Source of the DNA: a bacterium 1XD42-1
GTDB taxonomy: Bacteria > Bacillota > Clostridia > Oscillospirales > Ruminococcaceae
NCBI GenBank assembly: GCA_003612625.1
Contig: RAZJ01000002.1
Location: forward strand, 1-64,000
DNA: 64,000 nucleotides
Direction: 5' to 3'
Shown: positions 25,327-34,564 of the stretch, one piece after another
Layout: each line of letters starts with the position of its first letter
Position numbering within the stretch: position 1 is the stretch's first letter
Translations under genes and position numbers: made by a program
Notes under the pieces: model-generated
Databases searched by the model: none
The model's input: only the letters and a program-made list of their open reading frames with translations
What the model was told of the DNA's origin: nothing

Positions 25327-25868
25327 GGGGAGCAAATCCAGGCATAAGGAGGTGGAAAAATTTTTTTAACCTGTAAAAAAGGTTGAAATAATCGGTATTC
25401 ATTAGCTTTTTACACAAAAAGGGGAAAAGAAATAACAACGAGTATTTTTTTAACAAAAGGCCGGGAAAATTTTCCCGGTTTTTTGTTTTTCACAGGATTT
25501 CCAGAGCTTTAAAAGAAGATTCCACTGATTCAACTTGTTTTCCACCGAGAAAAAAGGCGAATTTTAGGGGTTTTTTAAAAGTTTCAACTCTTTCAACTCA
25601 TTTTCCACAGAAAGGCAGGGGAGTTTTTAACACTTTCCCCAGAGTATTAAACCATTTTTTCCAAATGGCCGTGAAAAGTGGAAAAACAGTGGACTTTTTT
25701 AAAAATATTCAGTCAAAATGGCTCAAAACACGATTTTTATAAAAGGAACCCCCATTTTTTTATCTGGAACCGGCCAAAAATACAGGAAAACTTACCGTTA
25801 TAACAGGAAGATTGATTGAAAGGGGTAATACATTATGTTAAAATTTTATATAAAAAGCATTTTGTATT
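25327..25868. other. Gene-poor AT-rich stretch with TTTTCCAC words and an internal terminator
   Basis: No credible gene is seen here. A perfect palindrome CCGGGAAAATTTTCCCGG (25461-25478) with a T run forms an intrinsic terminator. TTTTCCAC occurs at 25538, 25601 and inverted at 25678-25685, plus 25302 just upstream. Two of these lie in a diverged direct repeat of about 45 bp (25529-25575 and 25592-25632, both starting TTCAACT). The words differ from the DnaA box TTATCCACA by one base. Confidence 0.5.
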
Positions 25869-25871
25869 TAG

Positions 25872-26075
25872 GAGCTCCGGGAATTGGAGGAGGATGGGAT
25901 CATTTCCCGTACCATTGTTCCAACAGTCCCCGTACAGGTAGAATATGCTGTGACCAAACACGGAGAAACTTTGTACCCGATTTTAGAGGCTATGTGTGAC
26001 TGGGGATATGATAACATTGGGGACCGTTATGAACTGATCCATCCAGCCTGCCCTTTTGAAGCAGAGAAAGCCTGA
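25872..26075 (+). pseudogene. Remnant of an HxlR-family transcriptional regulator
   Basis: The frame reads [17 protein letters not shown] and then [16 protein letters not shown], the C-terminal half of an HxlR winged-helix protein. An in-frame TAG sits directly before residue one, and the N-terminal half (recognition helix) is missing. The best annotation is a decapitated gene. A TTG at 25884 could give a 63-residue product, but this would lack the DNA-binding part. The neighbour is an alcohol dehydrogenase, a common HxlR target type. Confidence 0.7.
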
Positions 26076-26124
26076 AAAAGCAGGAGGGTACACGGGAGTA
26101 CCCAGGGGAATAAATAGTGCCTTC

Positions 26125-26153
26125 TTGTAATATGGAATATTGTAGGTTATACT
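26125..26153 (+). promoter_or_regulatory. Promoter of the alcohol dehydrogenase gene
   Basis: TTGTAA (26125-26130) and TATACT (26148-26153) have a 17-bp spacer containing the small inverted repeat AATAT-GGA-ATATT, a possible operator. Confidence 0.55.
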
Positions 26154-26206
26154 AGGCCCATAGGAATTTTGAAACATGGTTTTATGATAGGAAGGAAGTT
26201 TGTTTA

Positions 26207-27388
26207 ATGTTTAATTTTACTTATTTTACCCCCACAGAAGTGTTTTTTGGCAAAGGCACAGAAACACAGGCTGGTGTTCTGGTAAAAAAATATGGCGGCA
26301 AAAAAGTGCTGATCCACTATGGCAGCGGCAGTGTAGTTCGTTCCGGCCTGCTGGGGCGGGTAAAGGCTTCTCTGGAGGAACAGGGCATCTCTTATGTGGA
26401 GCTGGGCGGCGTTGTACCCAATCCGGTACTTTCCCTGGTTTATAAAGGAATTGACCTTGCAAAGCGGGAAGGCGTGGACTTTATCCTGGCAGTAGGCGGC
26501 GGAAGTGTAATTGATTCAGCCAAAGCCATTGGTTACGGGGTTGCAAATGAAGGGGATGTCTGGGACCTGTTTGAACATACCTGCACAGCAAAAGCCTGCC
26601 TGCCCGTCGGGACAATCCTCACCATTGCGGCAGCCGGCAGTGAAATGAGCATGAGCAGTGTTATCACCAAGGAAGAAGGGCTGAAAAAACGGGCTTATGA
26701 TGATGATTTATCCCGGCCCCGTTTTGCCATCATGAATCCGGAGCTTACTGTGACACTGCCTGATTACCAGACTGCCTGCGGCTGCACAGATATTTTGATG
26801 CACACCATGGAGCGCTATTTTACCAATGGCGGCAATATGGAGATTACAGACAGTATTGCGGAAGCATTGATGCGTACCGTAATCAGCAATGCCAGAATCC
26901 TGAAAAACGATCCGAAAAATTATGATGCGCGGGCTGAAATCATGTGGGCAGGAAGCCTTTCTCACAATGGGCTTACAGGCTGCGGGAATGACGGCGGGGA
27001 TTTCGCCACCCATATGCTGGAGCATGAAGTGGGCGGGCTTTATAATGTAGCCCATGGCGCAGGGCTGGCAGCAGTCTGGGGAAGCTGGGCCAGATATGTT
27101 ATGAAGGATTGCCTGCCGCGGTTCAAGAAGTTTGCAGTCCATGTAATGGGCATAAAAGACAGCGGTGATGATGAAGCTGTTGCATTAAAAGGGATCGAAG
27201 CATTGGAAGGCTTTTTCCAGGAAATCGGGATGCCAATTTCTTTCAAGGAACTGGGAATCAAAGCATCCGAAGAAGATCTGGCACTGATGGCGAAGAAATG
27301 TGTGGCTGCTGTGGGCGGCACACAAGGCTCCGCAAAGGTTCTGACAGAACCCGACATGATTGCAGTTTACCGGATGGCAAACGCTTAA
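26207..27388 (+). CDS. Iron-containing alcohol dehydrogenase (butanol dehydrogenase/YqhD-like)
   Basis: This 393-residue group III alcohol dehydrogenase has the NAD(P)-binding AVGGGSVIDSAKAI (about residues 91-105). The metal-binding Asp/His set is in DILMHTMERY, HMLEHEVGG and NVAHGAGLA. It probably reduces aldehydes to alcohols in fermentation. Cofactor and substrate range are not visible. AGGAAGGAAG precedes the ATG. The gene is followed by a terminator. Confidence 0.93.
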   Translation: MFNFTYFTPTEVFFGKGTETQAGVLVKKYGGKKVLIHYGSGSVVRSGLLGRVKASLEEQGISYVELGGVVPNPVLSLVYKGIDLAKREGVDFILAVGGGSVIDSAKAIGYGVANEGDVWDLFEHTCTAKACLPVGTILTIAAAGSEMSMSSVITKEEGLKKRAYDDDLSRPRFAIMNPELTVTLPDYQTACGCTDILMHTMERYFTNGGNMEITDSIAEALMRTVISNARILKNDPKNYDARAEIMWAGSLSHNGLTGCGNDGGDFATHMLEHEVGGLYNVAHGAGLAAVWGSWARYVMKDCLPRFKKFAVHVMGIKDSGDDEAVALKGIEALEGFFQEIGMPISFKELGIKASEEDLALMAKKCVAAVGGTQGSAKVLTEPDMIAVYRMANA

Positions 27389-27401
27389 AATAAAAAACCA
27401 A

Positions 27402-27437
27402 AAAAGGGCTGGGCTGTTTTTGGCCTGGCCCTTTTAT
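27402..27437 (+). terminator. Intrinsic terminator after the alcohol dehydrogenase
   Basis: AAAAGGGC..GGC pairs with GCC..GCCCTTTT, then ATT. Confidence 0.75.
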
Positions 27438-27549
27438 TCCTTTGGAGAAAACATGAAATTTGCTGGAAATACGGGATCATCCATGATATAATAACCCCAA
27501 GGCGGCTTTTTATAATGAATATATCGGAATATCAAGGAGGAAAACCATC

Positions 27550-29055
27550 ATGCCTATCTCGAAAGAAATGTTAATGAAGCTCCAAAACGGAAGCGATGTG
27601 CGGGGCGTCGCTGTGGAAGGGGTAGAAGGTCAGCCAGTGAACCTGACCGGGGAAGCAGTCAACAAGATTGCCGGTTCTTTTGTGCGGTGGCTGGCAGCTA
27701 AAATCGGCAAAAAACCAGAAGAATTAAAGATTGGTGTAGGTCATGATTCCCGTATTTCAGCCCCAGCCTTAAAGTCCCAGGTCTTACAGGGGATTGTTTC
27801 CCACGGGGCATCTGCTTTTGATTGTGGACTGGCCTCCACACCATCTATGTTCATGTCGGTTGTTTTTGAAGAAACCCAATATGACGGTTCCATTATGATA
27901 ACAGCCAGCCATCTGCCTTATAACCGGAACGGGCTGAAATTTTTTGACGGCCAGGGAGGGCTGGAAAAAGAAAACATCACCAGCATTTTAGAAGGTGCGG
28001 CCCGTTGTGAAGCAGCTTCTGCCGACATCAGCAAGGTCCCTCAGGTTGACCTGATTTCCTACTATGCCCAAAGCCTGCGGGAAAAAATCCGGATGGGCGT
28101 ACAGGCGGAAGATTATGATCACCCCTTAACAGGGCTCCATGTAGTGGTAGACGCAGGAAATGGGGCAGGGGGCTTCTTTGCCAAACAGGTATTGGAAGCT
28201 TTGGGAGCAGATACAGCAGGAAGCCAGTTTTTAGATCCGGACGGGATGTTCCCCAACCATATCCCCAATCCGGAAGATAAAGAAGCCATGAATTCCATTC
28301 AAAAAGCAGTATTGGAAAGCAAAGCGGATTTAGGTTTAATCTTCGACACAGATGTAGACCGGATGTCAGCCGTTTTGGCAGACGGCAGGGAAGTCAACCG
28401 GGACGCCATTATCGCGATGATGGCAGCAATTTTGTCCAAGGACTACCCCGGCAGCACCATTGTAACCGACTCTGTAACCTCCGATAAACTGACAGCATTT
28501 TTAGAAGGAACCTTGAAATTAAAGCATCACCGGTTCAAACGGGGCTATAAAAATGTTATTAACGAGTGCAAACGGTTAAATCGGGAAGGTACTGTATCCC
28601 CTCTGGCCATTGAAACCTCCGGCCATGGCGCCCTGAAAGAAAATTATTATTTGGATGACGGTGCCTATCTGGCAGTCAAGCTGCTGATTGCGGCTGCACA
28701 GCTCAAAGCCCAGGGCAAAGGGGTAGACGGATTGATCGCCGATTTAGAGCCTTCTTATGAAAGCCGGGAAATCCGTATGAACATCAGCGGGGAAGGCTTT
28801 GGGGATTACGGAAAAGAAGTATTAAAAGCTTTTGAAGAACGGGCAAAAGCAAAAGGGATTCAAATTGCCCCCAATTCCTATGAAGGAATACGGTTATCTT
28901 TCCCAGAAGGATGGGCATTATTACGGATGTCCCTGCATGATCCCCTGATGCCCTTGAATTTAGAAGGAAATAAAGCTGGGGATTGCGAGCACATCCTTGG
29001 GATTATTCAGGAATTATTGAAAGGCTTTGATCGTTTAGACACCTCAAAATTATAA
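27550..29055 (+). CDS. Phosphomannomutase/phosphoglucomutase
   Basis: This 501-residue alpha-D-phosphohexomutase has the catalytic phosphoserine loop TASHLP (S120; TASHNP is usual), the metal loop DTDVDR near 275 (DGDGDR in the family) and the sugar-recognition loop ETSGHGAL near 357. It interconverts hexose 1- and 6-phosphates for glycan precursor synthesis. Mannose versus glucose preference cannot be assigned. AAGGAGG lies 10 bp before the ATG. Confidence 0.92.
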   Translation: MPISKEMLMKLQNGSDVRGVAVEGVEGQPVNLTGEAVNKIAGSFVRWLAAKIGKKPEELKIGVGHDSRISAPALKSQVLQGIVSHGASAFDCGLASTPSMFMSVVFEETQYDGSIMITASHLPYNRNGLKFFDGQGGLEKENITSILEGAARCEAASADISKVPQVDLISYYAQSLREKIRMGVQAEDYDHPLTGLHVVVDAGNGAGGFFAKQVLEALGADTAGSQFLDPDGMFPNHIPNPEDKEAMNSIQKAVLESKADLGLIFDTDVDRMSAVLADGREVNRDAIIAMMAAILSKDYPGSTIVTDSVTSDKLTAFLEGTLKLKHHRFKRGYKNVINECKRLNREGTVSPLAIETSGHGALKENYYLDDGAYLAVKLLIAAAQLKAQGKGVDGLIADLEPSYESREIRMNISGEGFGDYGKEVLKAFEERAKAKGIQIAPNSYEGIRLSFPEGWALLRMSLHDPLMPLNLEGNKAGDCEHILGIIQELLKGFDRLDTSKL

Positions 29056-29073
29056 AAATTATTAAAAAATTCC

Positions 29074-29132
29074 ATTGGCTCCTGGGATTCGAGGAAATTT
29101 TTCTTGACCAGGAGCCAATTCACCGTTATAAT
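29074..29132 (+). promoter_or_regulatory. glyQS promoter overlapped by a 12-bp inverted repeat
   Basis: The promoter is TTGACC (29104-29109), spacer 17, TATAAT (29127-29132). The perfect arms ATTGGCTCCTGG (29074-29085) and CCAGGAGCCAAT (29108-29119) put the right arm over the -35 end and spacer. The hairpin may be the upstream gene's terminator or an operator. No T-box leader is present. Confidence 0.7.
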
Positions 29133-29177
29133 GGACAAAAACACCAGCAAAATTTTGTTGTGAGAGGATGGCGTCTT

Positions 29178-30554
29178 ATGAATCACAGTGATAAGACCAT
29201 GGACAAAATTGTAAACCTGTGTAAGAACCGGGGCATTATTTATGCCGGTTCAGAGATTTATGGAGGTTTGTCCAATACCTGGGACTATGGCCCTTTAGGT
29301 GTAGAGTATAAAAACAATGTGAAACGGGCCTGGTGGAAAAAATTCGTTCAGGAAAGCCCTTATAATGTAGGGATTGACTGTGCAATTTTGATGAATCCGG
29401 AAACCTGGGTTGCATCGGGCCACGTAGGTGGTTTTTCTGATCCTTTGATGGACTGTAAAGACTGCAAAACCCGCCACCGGGCAGACAAACTCATTGAAGA
29501 ATTTACCGGAGAAGCTGCTGACGGCTGGAGCAATGAAAAAATGTTCCAGTTTATCCAGGAAAAAGGCATTAAATGCCCCAACTGCGGCGGGACGAATTTT
29601 ACGGAAATCCGGAAATTCAACCTGATGTTCAAAACCTACCAGGGCGTAACCGAGGACGCCAAAAATGAAATTTACCTGCGTCCGGAAACAGCCCAGGGTA
29701 TTTTCGTAAATTTCGCCAATGTACAGCGGACTTCCCGTAAAAAAGTACCCTTTGGCATCTGCCAGGTAGGGAAATCTTTCCGGAACGAGATCACGCCCGG
29801 AAACTTTACTTTCCGTACCCGGGAATTTGAACAGATGGAACTGGAATTTTTCTGCAAGCCCGGCACCGATTTGGAATGGTTCCAATACTGGCGCAGCTTC
29901 TGCGAGCAATGGCTGCTGGATTTAGGCATGGCCAAGGATCATATGCGTTTGCGGGATCACTCCAAAGAAGAACTCTCCTTCTATTCCAAAGCCACCACTG
30001 ATATTGAATATCTATTCCCCTTTGGCTGGGGCGAGCTTTGGGGCGTTGCGGACCGTACGGATTACGATTTATCCCAGCATATTAAACATTCCGGAAAAAC
30101 ATTGGAATATTTTGATCAGGAAACCAATGAACATTATATTCCATATGTGGTAGAGCCTTCTTTGGGCGCCGACCGGGTAGCGCTGGCATTTTTATGTGAC
30201 GCCTATGACGAGGAAACACTGGCTGACGGGGAAACCCGGAATGTTATGCGCCTGCATCCGGCCCTGGCGCCTTATAAATGTGCTGTACTGCCTCTGTCCA
30301 AAAAACTGGCAGAGCCAGCCGAAAAGGTATACCATATGCTGGCAAAAGACTTTATGGTTGACTTTGATACTTCCGGTGCTATTGGCAAACGGTACCGCCG
30401 TGAAGATGAAATCGGTACACCACTGTGCGTAACCTATGACTTTGACAGTGAAACCGATCATTGTGTCACTGTCCGGGATCGGGATACCATGGCACAGGAA
30501 AGAATCCCCATTGAAAAACTGCGGGACTATATCGCAGAAAAATGTGCTTATTAA
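29178..30554 (+). CDS. glyQS: Glycyl-tRNA synthetase, homodimeric (class IIa) type
   Basis: This 458-residue single-chain GlyRS charges tRNA-Gly. It has [14 protein letters not shown] near the N-terminus, motif 2 ([19 protein letters not shown], about residues 205-223) and motif 3 (EPSLGADR). A C-terminal anticodon-binding domain follows. ATG 29178 has AGAGGA 9 bp upstream; the GTG at 29160 has no site. It is followed after 15 bp by thrC. Confidence 0.96.
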   Translation: MNHSDKTMDKIVNLCKNRGIIYAGSEIYGGLSNTWDYGPLGVEYKNNVKRAWWKKFVQESPYNVGIDCAILMNPETWVASGHVGGFSDPLMDCKDCKTRHRADKLIEEFTGEAADGWSNEKMFQFIQEKGIKCPNCGGTNFTEIRKFNLMFKTYQGVTEDAKNEIYLRPETAQGIFVNFANVQRTSRKKVPFGICQVGKSFRNEITPGNFTFRTREFEQMELEFFCKPGTDLEWFQYWRSFCEQWLLDLGMAKDHMRLRDHSKEELSFYSKATTDIEYLFPFGWGELWGVADRTDYDLSQHIKHSGKTLEYFDQETNEHYIPYVVEPSLGADRVALAFLCDAYDEETLADGETRNVMRLHPALAPYKCAVLPLSKKLAEPAEKVYHMLAKDFMVDFDTSGAIGKRYRREDEIGTPLCVTYDFDSETDHCVTVRDRDTMAQERIPIEKLRDYIAEKCAY

Positions 30555-30569
30555 GTTAAGGAAAATTTG

Positions 30570-32051
30570 ATGGAATATATTAGTACACGGGATGAAAACC
30601 GCCGCCTTTGCGCAGCCCAGGCAATCGCGGCGGGCCTGTCCCCGGAAGGCGGGCTGTTCCTGCCGGAAGAACTTCCGTCATTTTCTCCGGAGGAAATCCA
30701 GGAAATGATGGATATGGACTATCAGGAACGGGCAGCCCTGGTATTATCCCGGTTTTTGCCGGACTTTTCCCGGGAAGAACTGGCGGAATATGCGGGAAAG
30801 GCATATGCTTCTCCCAAGTTCCCCCAGTCCCCAGCCCCGGTAACTTCTTTAAAAAGCGGCCCTCATATTTTAGAATTGTTCCATGGCCCTACCTGTGCCT
30901 TTAAAGATTTTGCATTGCAGATGCTGCCATTTTTATTGACAGCCTCTTTAAAGAAAACAGGCGTCCAGGAAACAGTAGTCATTCTGACGGCCACCTCCGG
31001 CGATACGGGAAAAGCCGCTTTGGAAGGCTTTGCGGATGTGGAAGGCACAAAAATAGGGGTCTTTTATCCCGACGGCGGCACAAGCGAAATGCAGCGGCTG
31101 CAAATGGTAACCCAGTCCGGCGAAAATGTCGCTGTATTTGCGGCAGCAGGGAATTTTGATGATGCCCAAAACGGGGTCAAAAAGATTTTCACCGACAGGA
31201 CTTTCGCAGAAGAACTAAAACAACAGGGCTTTTTGCTTTCCTCAGCCAATTCCATTAACTGGGGGAGGTTAGTCCCACAGGTTGCTTATTATTTTTCAGC
31301 ATATTGTGACCTGTGCAAGCAGGATCATTTAACCTTTGGCGAAAAGCTGAACGTAACCGTTCCCACCGGTAATTTCGGCAATATTTTGGCGGCTTATCTG
31401 GCCAAACAATGCGGATTGCCTTTGGGGAAACTCATATGTGCTTCCAACCGGAACCGGGTTTTAACGGATTTCCTTTCCACAGGGGTTTATGACCGGAACA
31501 GGGAATTTTATATGACTACCTCCCCTTCCATGGATATTCTTATTTCCTCCAATCTGGAGCGCCTGCTGTACCTGTCAGGGGGCCAGCCCTTGGTGCAGCG
31601 GTGTATGGAAGCTTTGCAGCAGCAGGGGAAATATGAAGTAGAACCGGAAATCCTGGCGCAGCTTCAGGAAACCTTTGCCTGTGGATGCGCGGACGACTAC
31701 GAAACAGCCCAGGAAATCCGCTGGACTTATGAACGGGATAGTTATTTATGCGATCCCCACACAGCAGTAGCCCTTCATGTATATGAGCAGTATACCCAGC
31801 AAACTGGAGATTCTGCCCCGGTGCTGATTGCTTCCACAGCCAGCCCCTTTAAATTTGCCGGCACAGTATTGGAAGCTTTGGGCCATGAAGCCAGCCCCGA
31901 TCCCTTCCAGGCTTTGGAGCAGCTTTCCCATATAGCGGGGCAGCCAGTCCCAGAAGCACTGGCTTCTTTAGCGGACCGGCCAGTCCGGTTCAATCAGGTG
32001 ATTACGCCTGCAAATATGAAAGCTGCCGTAACAGAATGGCTATCGAAATAA
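30570..32051 (+). CDS. thrC: Threonine synthase
   Basis: This 493-residue PLP enzyme converts O-phosphohomoserine to threonine. It has the PLP lysine in GPTCAFKDFALQ (K about 109) and the phosphate-binding TATSGDTGKAALEGF block. It is close behind glyQS, and TAAGGA lies 7 bp before the ATG. No homoserine pathway genes are nearby. A GC-rich hairpin follows the stop. Confidence 0.95.
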   Translation: MEYISTRDENRRLCAAQAIAAGLSPEGGLFLPEELPSFSPEEIQEMMDMDYQERAALVLSRFLPDFSREELAEYAGKAYASPKFPQSPAPVTSLKSGPHILELFHGPTCAFKDFALQMLPFLLTASLKKTGVQETVVILTATSGDTGKAALEGFADVEGTKIGVFYPDGGTSEMQRLQMVTQSGENVAVFAAAGNFDDAQNGVKKIFTDRTFAEELKQQGFLLSSANSINWGRLVPQVAYYFSAYCDLCKQDHLTFGEKLNVTVPTGNFGNILAAYLAKQCGLPLGKLICASNRNRVLTDFLSTGVYDRNREFYMTTSPSMDILISSNLERLLYLSGGQPLVQRCMEALQQQGKYEVEPEILAQLQETFACGCADDYETAQEIRWTYERDSYLCDPHTAVALHVYEQYTQQTGDSAPVLIASTASPFKFAGTVLEALGHEASPDPFQALEQLSHIAGQPVPEALASLADRPVRFNQVITPANMKAAVTEWLSK

Positions 32052-32067
32052 TACGGCAAAAGGAAAA

Positions 32068-32099
32068 GTCCCGGTTCCGCTTTGGGGCGGAGCCGGGAC
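32068..32099 (+). terminator. GC-rich hairpin after thrC
   Basis: GTCCCGG.TCCGC pairs with GCGGA.CCGGGAC. The T tail is poor, so it may be a partial terminator or processing stem before dusB. Confidence 0.5.
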
Positions 32100-32126
32100 A
32101 AATTTGCGAAAAAGGGAGGCGATCCA

Positions 32127-33134
32127 TTGCCATTTGAACCAGAGGAAATGAAGCTGGGCAGTTTGACCCTGAAAAGAACAGCCGCTTTAGCGCCTATGGC
32201 AGGGGTAGCTGACCGGGCCTTCCGGGAAATATGCCGGAGCTTTGGGGCCTGTTATACCGTAGGGGAAATGGCGTCTGCCAAAGGGATGCATTATTCCGAT
32301 AAAAAAACAAAAGCCCTTTTGGAAATCGGGGAAAAAGAACGGCCTGCCGCAGTCCAGATCTTTGGAGACGAGCCTGCCCTGATGGGGGAAGCCGTAGAAA
32401 AAGCAATGGAATTTTCTCCTGACGCCATCGACTTAAATATGGGCTGTCCGGCTCCCAAAATAGCGGGGAACGGGGGCGGCAGTGCTTTAATGAAAAATCC
32501 CCTGCTGGCAGGCCGCATCTGTGAAGCGGCAGTCAAAGCTTCCCCAGTGCCGGTAACGGTGAAATTCCGGAAGGGTTGGGATCAGGAGCATGTCAATGCC
32601 GTAGAATTTGCCCATATTATGGAAGAAAGCGGGGCTTCGGCAGTTACCGTCCATGGAAGAACCCGGGAGCAGTTTTATGCGCCGCCAGTGGATCTGGATA
32701 TTATTGCCGCAGTAAAAGCAGCCGTTTCCATTCCGGTCATTGGAAATGGCGACTGTGACAGTTTACAAAGCGTAATCCATATGTATCAATATACAAAATG
32801 CGATCTGGTTATGATCGGCCGGGGGGCATTGGGAAGCCCTTGGATCTTCCAGCAAATAGATGCTTATTTCACTGGAGGAGAAATCCTGCCCGATCCCCCG
32901 TTAGAGGAACGGATGGCAGTTATGATACGCCAAATGGAGCTGGCCTGCCAGTACAAGCCCCAGGGACAGGCTATGCGGGAAGCCCGTAAACATGCGGCCT
33001 GGTATATCAAAGGCGTCCGGGGAGCCGCCGGTTTCCGGAAAGAAAGCGGCACATTAAGCACATTGGAAGATGCAAAAAGATTAGCACAACAAGTATTGGA
33101 AAAGAACCGGGAATCAAGGGGGATTTTGGATTGA
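32127..33134 (+). CDS. dusB: tRNA-dihydrouridine synthase
   Basis: This 335-residue FMN TIM-barrel enzyme reduces uridine in tRNA D-loops. Hallmarks are APMAGVADRAFR near residue 20, LNMGCPAPKI with the catalytic Cys near 105, and GNGDC and IGRGALGSPW near 230. TTG 32127 has GGGAGG 7 bp upstream. The frame extends to 32082 without support. It overlaps trmB. Confidence 0.94.
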   Translation: MPFEPEEMKLGSLTLKRTAALAPMAGVADRAFREICRSFGACYTVGEMASAKGMHYSDKKTKALLEIGEKERPAAVQIFGDEPALMGEAVEKAMEFSPDAIDLNMGCPAPKIAGNGGGSALMKNPLLAGRICEAAVKASPVPVTVKFRKGWDQEHVNAVEFAHIMEESGASAVTVHGRTREQFYAPPVDLDIIAAVKAAVSIPVIGNGDCDSLQSVIHMYQYTKCDLVMIGRGALGSPWIFQQIDAYFTGGEILPDPPLEERMAVMIRQMELACQYKPQGQAMREARKHAAWYIKGVRGAAGFRKESGTLSTLEDAKRLAQQVLEKNRESRGILD

Positions 33135-33766
33135 GGCCGAGAAAGAAACCAAATTTAATTCCGCGTTTAGAAGCCTGCAAGGGGCTTCTTTTGGAAGGAA
33201 AAGAAGCCGGGGAAATCGGAAAAGCATTTCCAGACGCTTCCGTCCCCCTCCATATGGAAATTGGGTGCGGCAAAGGGGGCTTTATCTGCGAAAAAGCCCG
33301 GCAGATGCCGGAAATCCATTTCCTTGCCATGGAACGGGAAGCCAACGTCATTATCAGCGCCTTGGAGATGGCGCAGACAATGGGACTTTCTAACCTGCGC
33401 TTCCTTTTAGGGGATGCAGATGATTTATTAAAAATCCTGTTCCAGCCAGGGGAAATTGCCTGTTTTTACATCAATTTCTGTGATCCGTGGCCGAAAAAAC
33501 GCCATGCCAAACGGCGGCTGACCCACCGGAGCCGCTTAACCCTGTATCAAGAGCTATTAGCCCCGGCAGGAGAACTCCATTTTAAAACCGACAACCAGGG
33601 TTTATATGAATTTTCACTGGAAGAATTTCAGGCTGTGTTCCCGCCTTATTTTACAACCTGCGACCTCCATAACAGCGAGTATGCCCCGGGAAATATTATG
33701 ACAGAATATGAGCACCGTTTTTCTGATTTGGGCCAGCCCATTTACAGCATCCGTGCCCAAAAATAA
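33131..33766 (+). CDS. trmB: tRNA (guanine-N7-)-methyltransferase
   Basis: This 211-residue SAM methyltransferase modifies G46 of tRNA. It has MEIGCGKGGF (motif I, about 38-47), FCDPWPKKRH (about 115-124) and the C-terminal TEYEHRF. Its TTG start overlaps the dusB stop by four bases, so the two tRNA-modification genes are translationally coupled. Confidence 0.95.
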   Translation: MRPRKKPNLIPRLEACKGLLLEGKEAGEIGKAFPDASVPLHMEIGCGKGGFICEKARQMPEIHFLAMEREANVIISALEMAQTMGLSNLRFLLGDADDLLKILFQPGEIACFYINFCDPWPKKRHAKRRLTHRSRLTLYQELLAPAGELHFKTDNQGLYEFSLEEFQAVFPPYFTTCDLHNSEYAPGNIMTEYEHRFSDLGQPIYSIRAQK

Positions 33767-33791
33767 TAAAATAGGTATGGAAAGTTTTACT

Positions 33792-33856
33792 CGATTTTTT
33801 TCAAAAAATCGCGGTTTCCAAAGGCAGAGCCTTTGGCCGCGCTTCGCAAAGCGCGG
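33792..33856. repeat. Cluster of three consecutive perfect hairpins
   Basis: Three palindromic units stand side by side: CGATTTTTT/AAAAAATCG (33792-33811), CCAAAGGC/GCCTTTGG (33818-33836) and CCGCGCTT/AAGCGCGG (33837-33856). They lie between the convergent trmB and RCK genes. They may be a bidirectional terminator complex or a dispersed REP-like element. Confidence 0.6.
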
Positions 33857-33861
33857 AACCT

Positions 33862-34530
33862 TTAGTCCTTCTCCTGTAACCCCAGCTTTTCCGAAAGTTC
33901 CCGCAAAGCTGTGTTGGCACAAACCACCAGCAGCTCGTCCCCTTCTAAAAGCTGGACATTTCCACGGGGGATAATCAGTTCCCCATTCCGGGTAATGGTA
34001 ACAATAACACTTTCAGCAGGCAGATCCAGCTCCATAAGCCGGATACCATGGTTCTTATATCCCATAGGGATCTCCAGTTCCGATAAACTGGCTTCGCCAC
34101 GGTTCAAAGAAAGAATCTGCTTCATAGCCGCAGTATCTACTTCCCGTTCCAGTAAGCGGGCCATATTGTCCGTAGAAGATACCGGAATATCAACGCCCAG
34201 CTTCTTCATAATCATAACATTTTTTGGATTGTTCACCCTGGCGACCGTCCGTTTCACGCCAAATTTCCTTTTGGCTAACTGGCAGGCGATTAAATTGTCT
34301 TCATCACGGCCTGTTACCGCAATTAAAGCATCTGCATTTTGCGCCTGAACCCCTTCCAGGGCTCCAATGGAGGTTCCATCCCCGCAATAAACCGGAATAT
34401 CCAGCTGGTTCGCTATATTCTTACATAAAGCCCGTTTATTTTCAATGACATAAGGCTCATGTCCATGTTCTAAAAGGGTTTTCGTTAAGTAGTACCCTAC
34501 TTTTCCGCCCCCTACAACAATTACTTTCAT
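33862..34530 (-). CDS. RCK-type potassium uptake regulator (TrkA/KtrA-like)
   Basis: This 222-residue cytoplasmic protein has an N-terminal NAD-binding RCK domain (VVGGGKVGYYL, about 4-14, and GDGTS near 52) and a TrkA-C domain near residues 140-220. Such proteins gate Trk/Ktr potassium channels by nucleotide binding. It is the second of two RCK genes. No transporter subunit is in the window. Confidence 0.88.
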   Translation of the reverse strand: MKVIVVGGGKVGYYLTKTLLEHGHEPYVIENKRALCKNIANQLDIPVYCGDGTSIGALEGVQAQNADALIAVTGRDEDNLIACQLAKRKFGVKRTVARVNNPKNVMIMKKLGVDIPVSSTDNMARLLEREVDTAAMKQILSLNRGEASLSELEIPMGYKNHGIRLMELDLPAESVIVTITRNGELIIPRGNVQLLEGDELLVVCANTALRELSEKLGLQEKD

Positions 34531-34564
34531 TTTACTGGGAACATCCTTTCCTTTTGTCAGGTGG

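Noticed and set aside
25285-25800. Chromosome replication origin
   Set aside because: The boxes are TTTTCCAC and not TTATCCACA, no dnaA or dnaN lies nearby, and the spacing is irregular.
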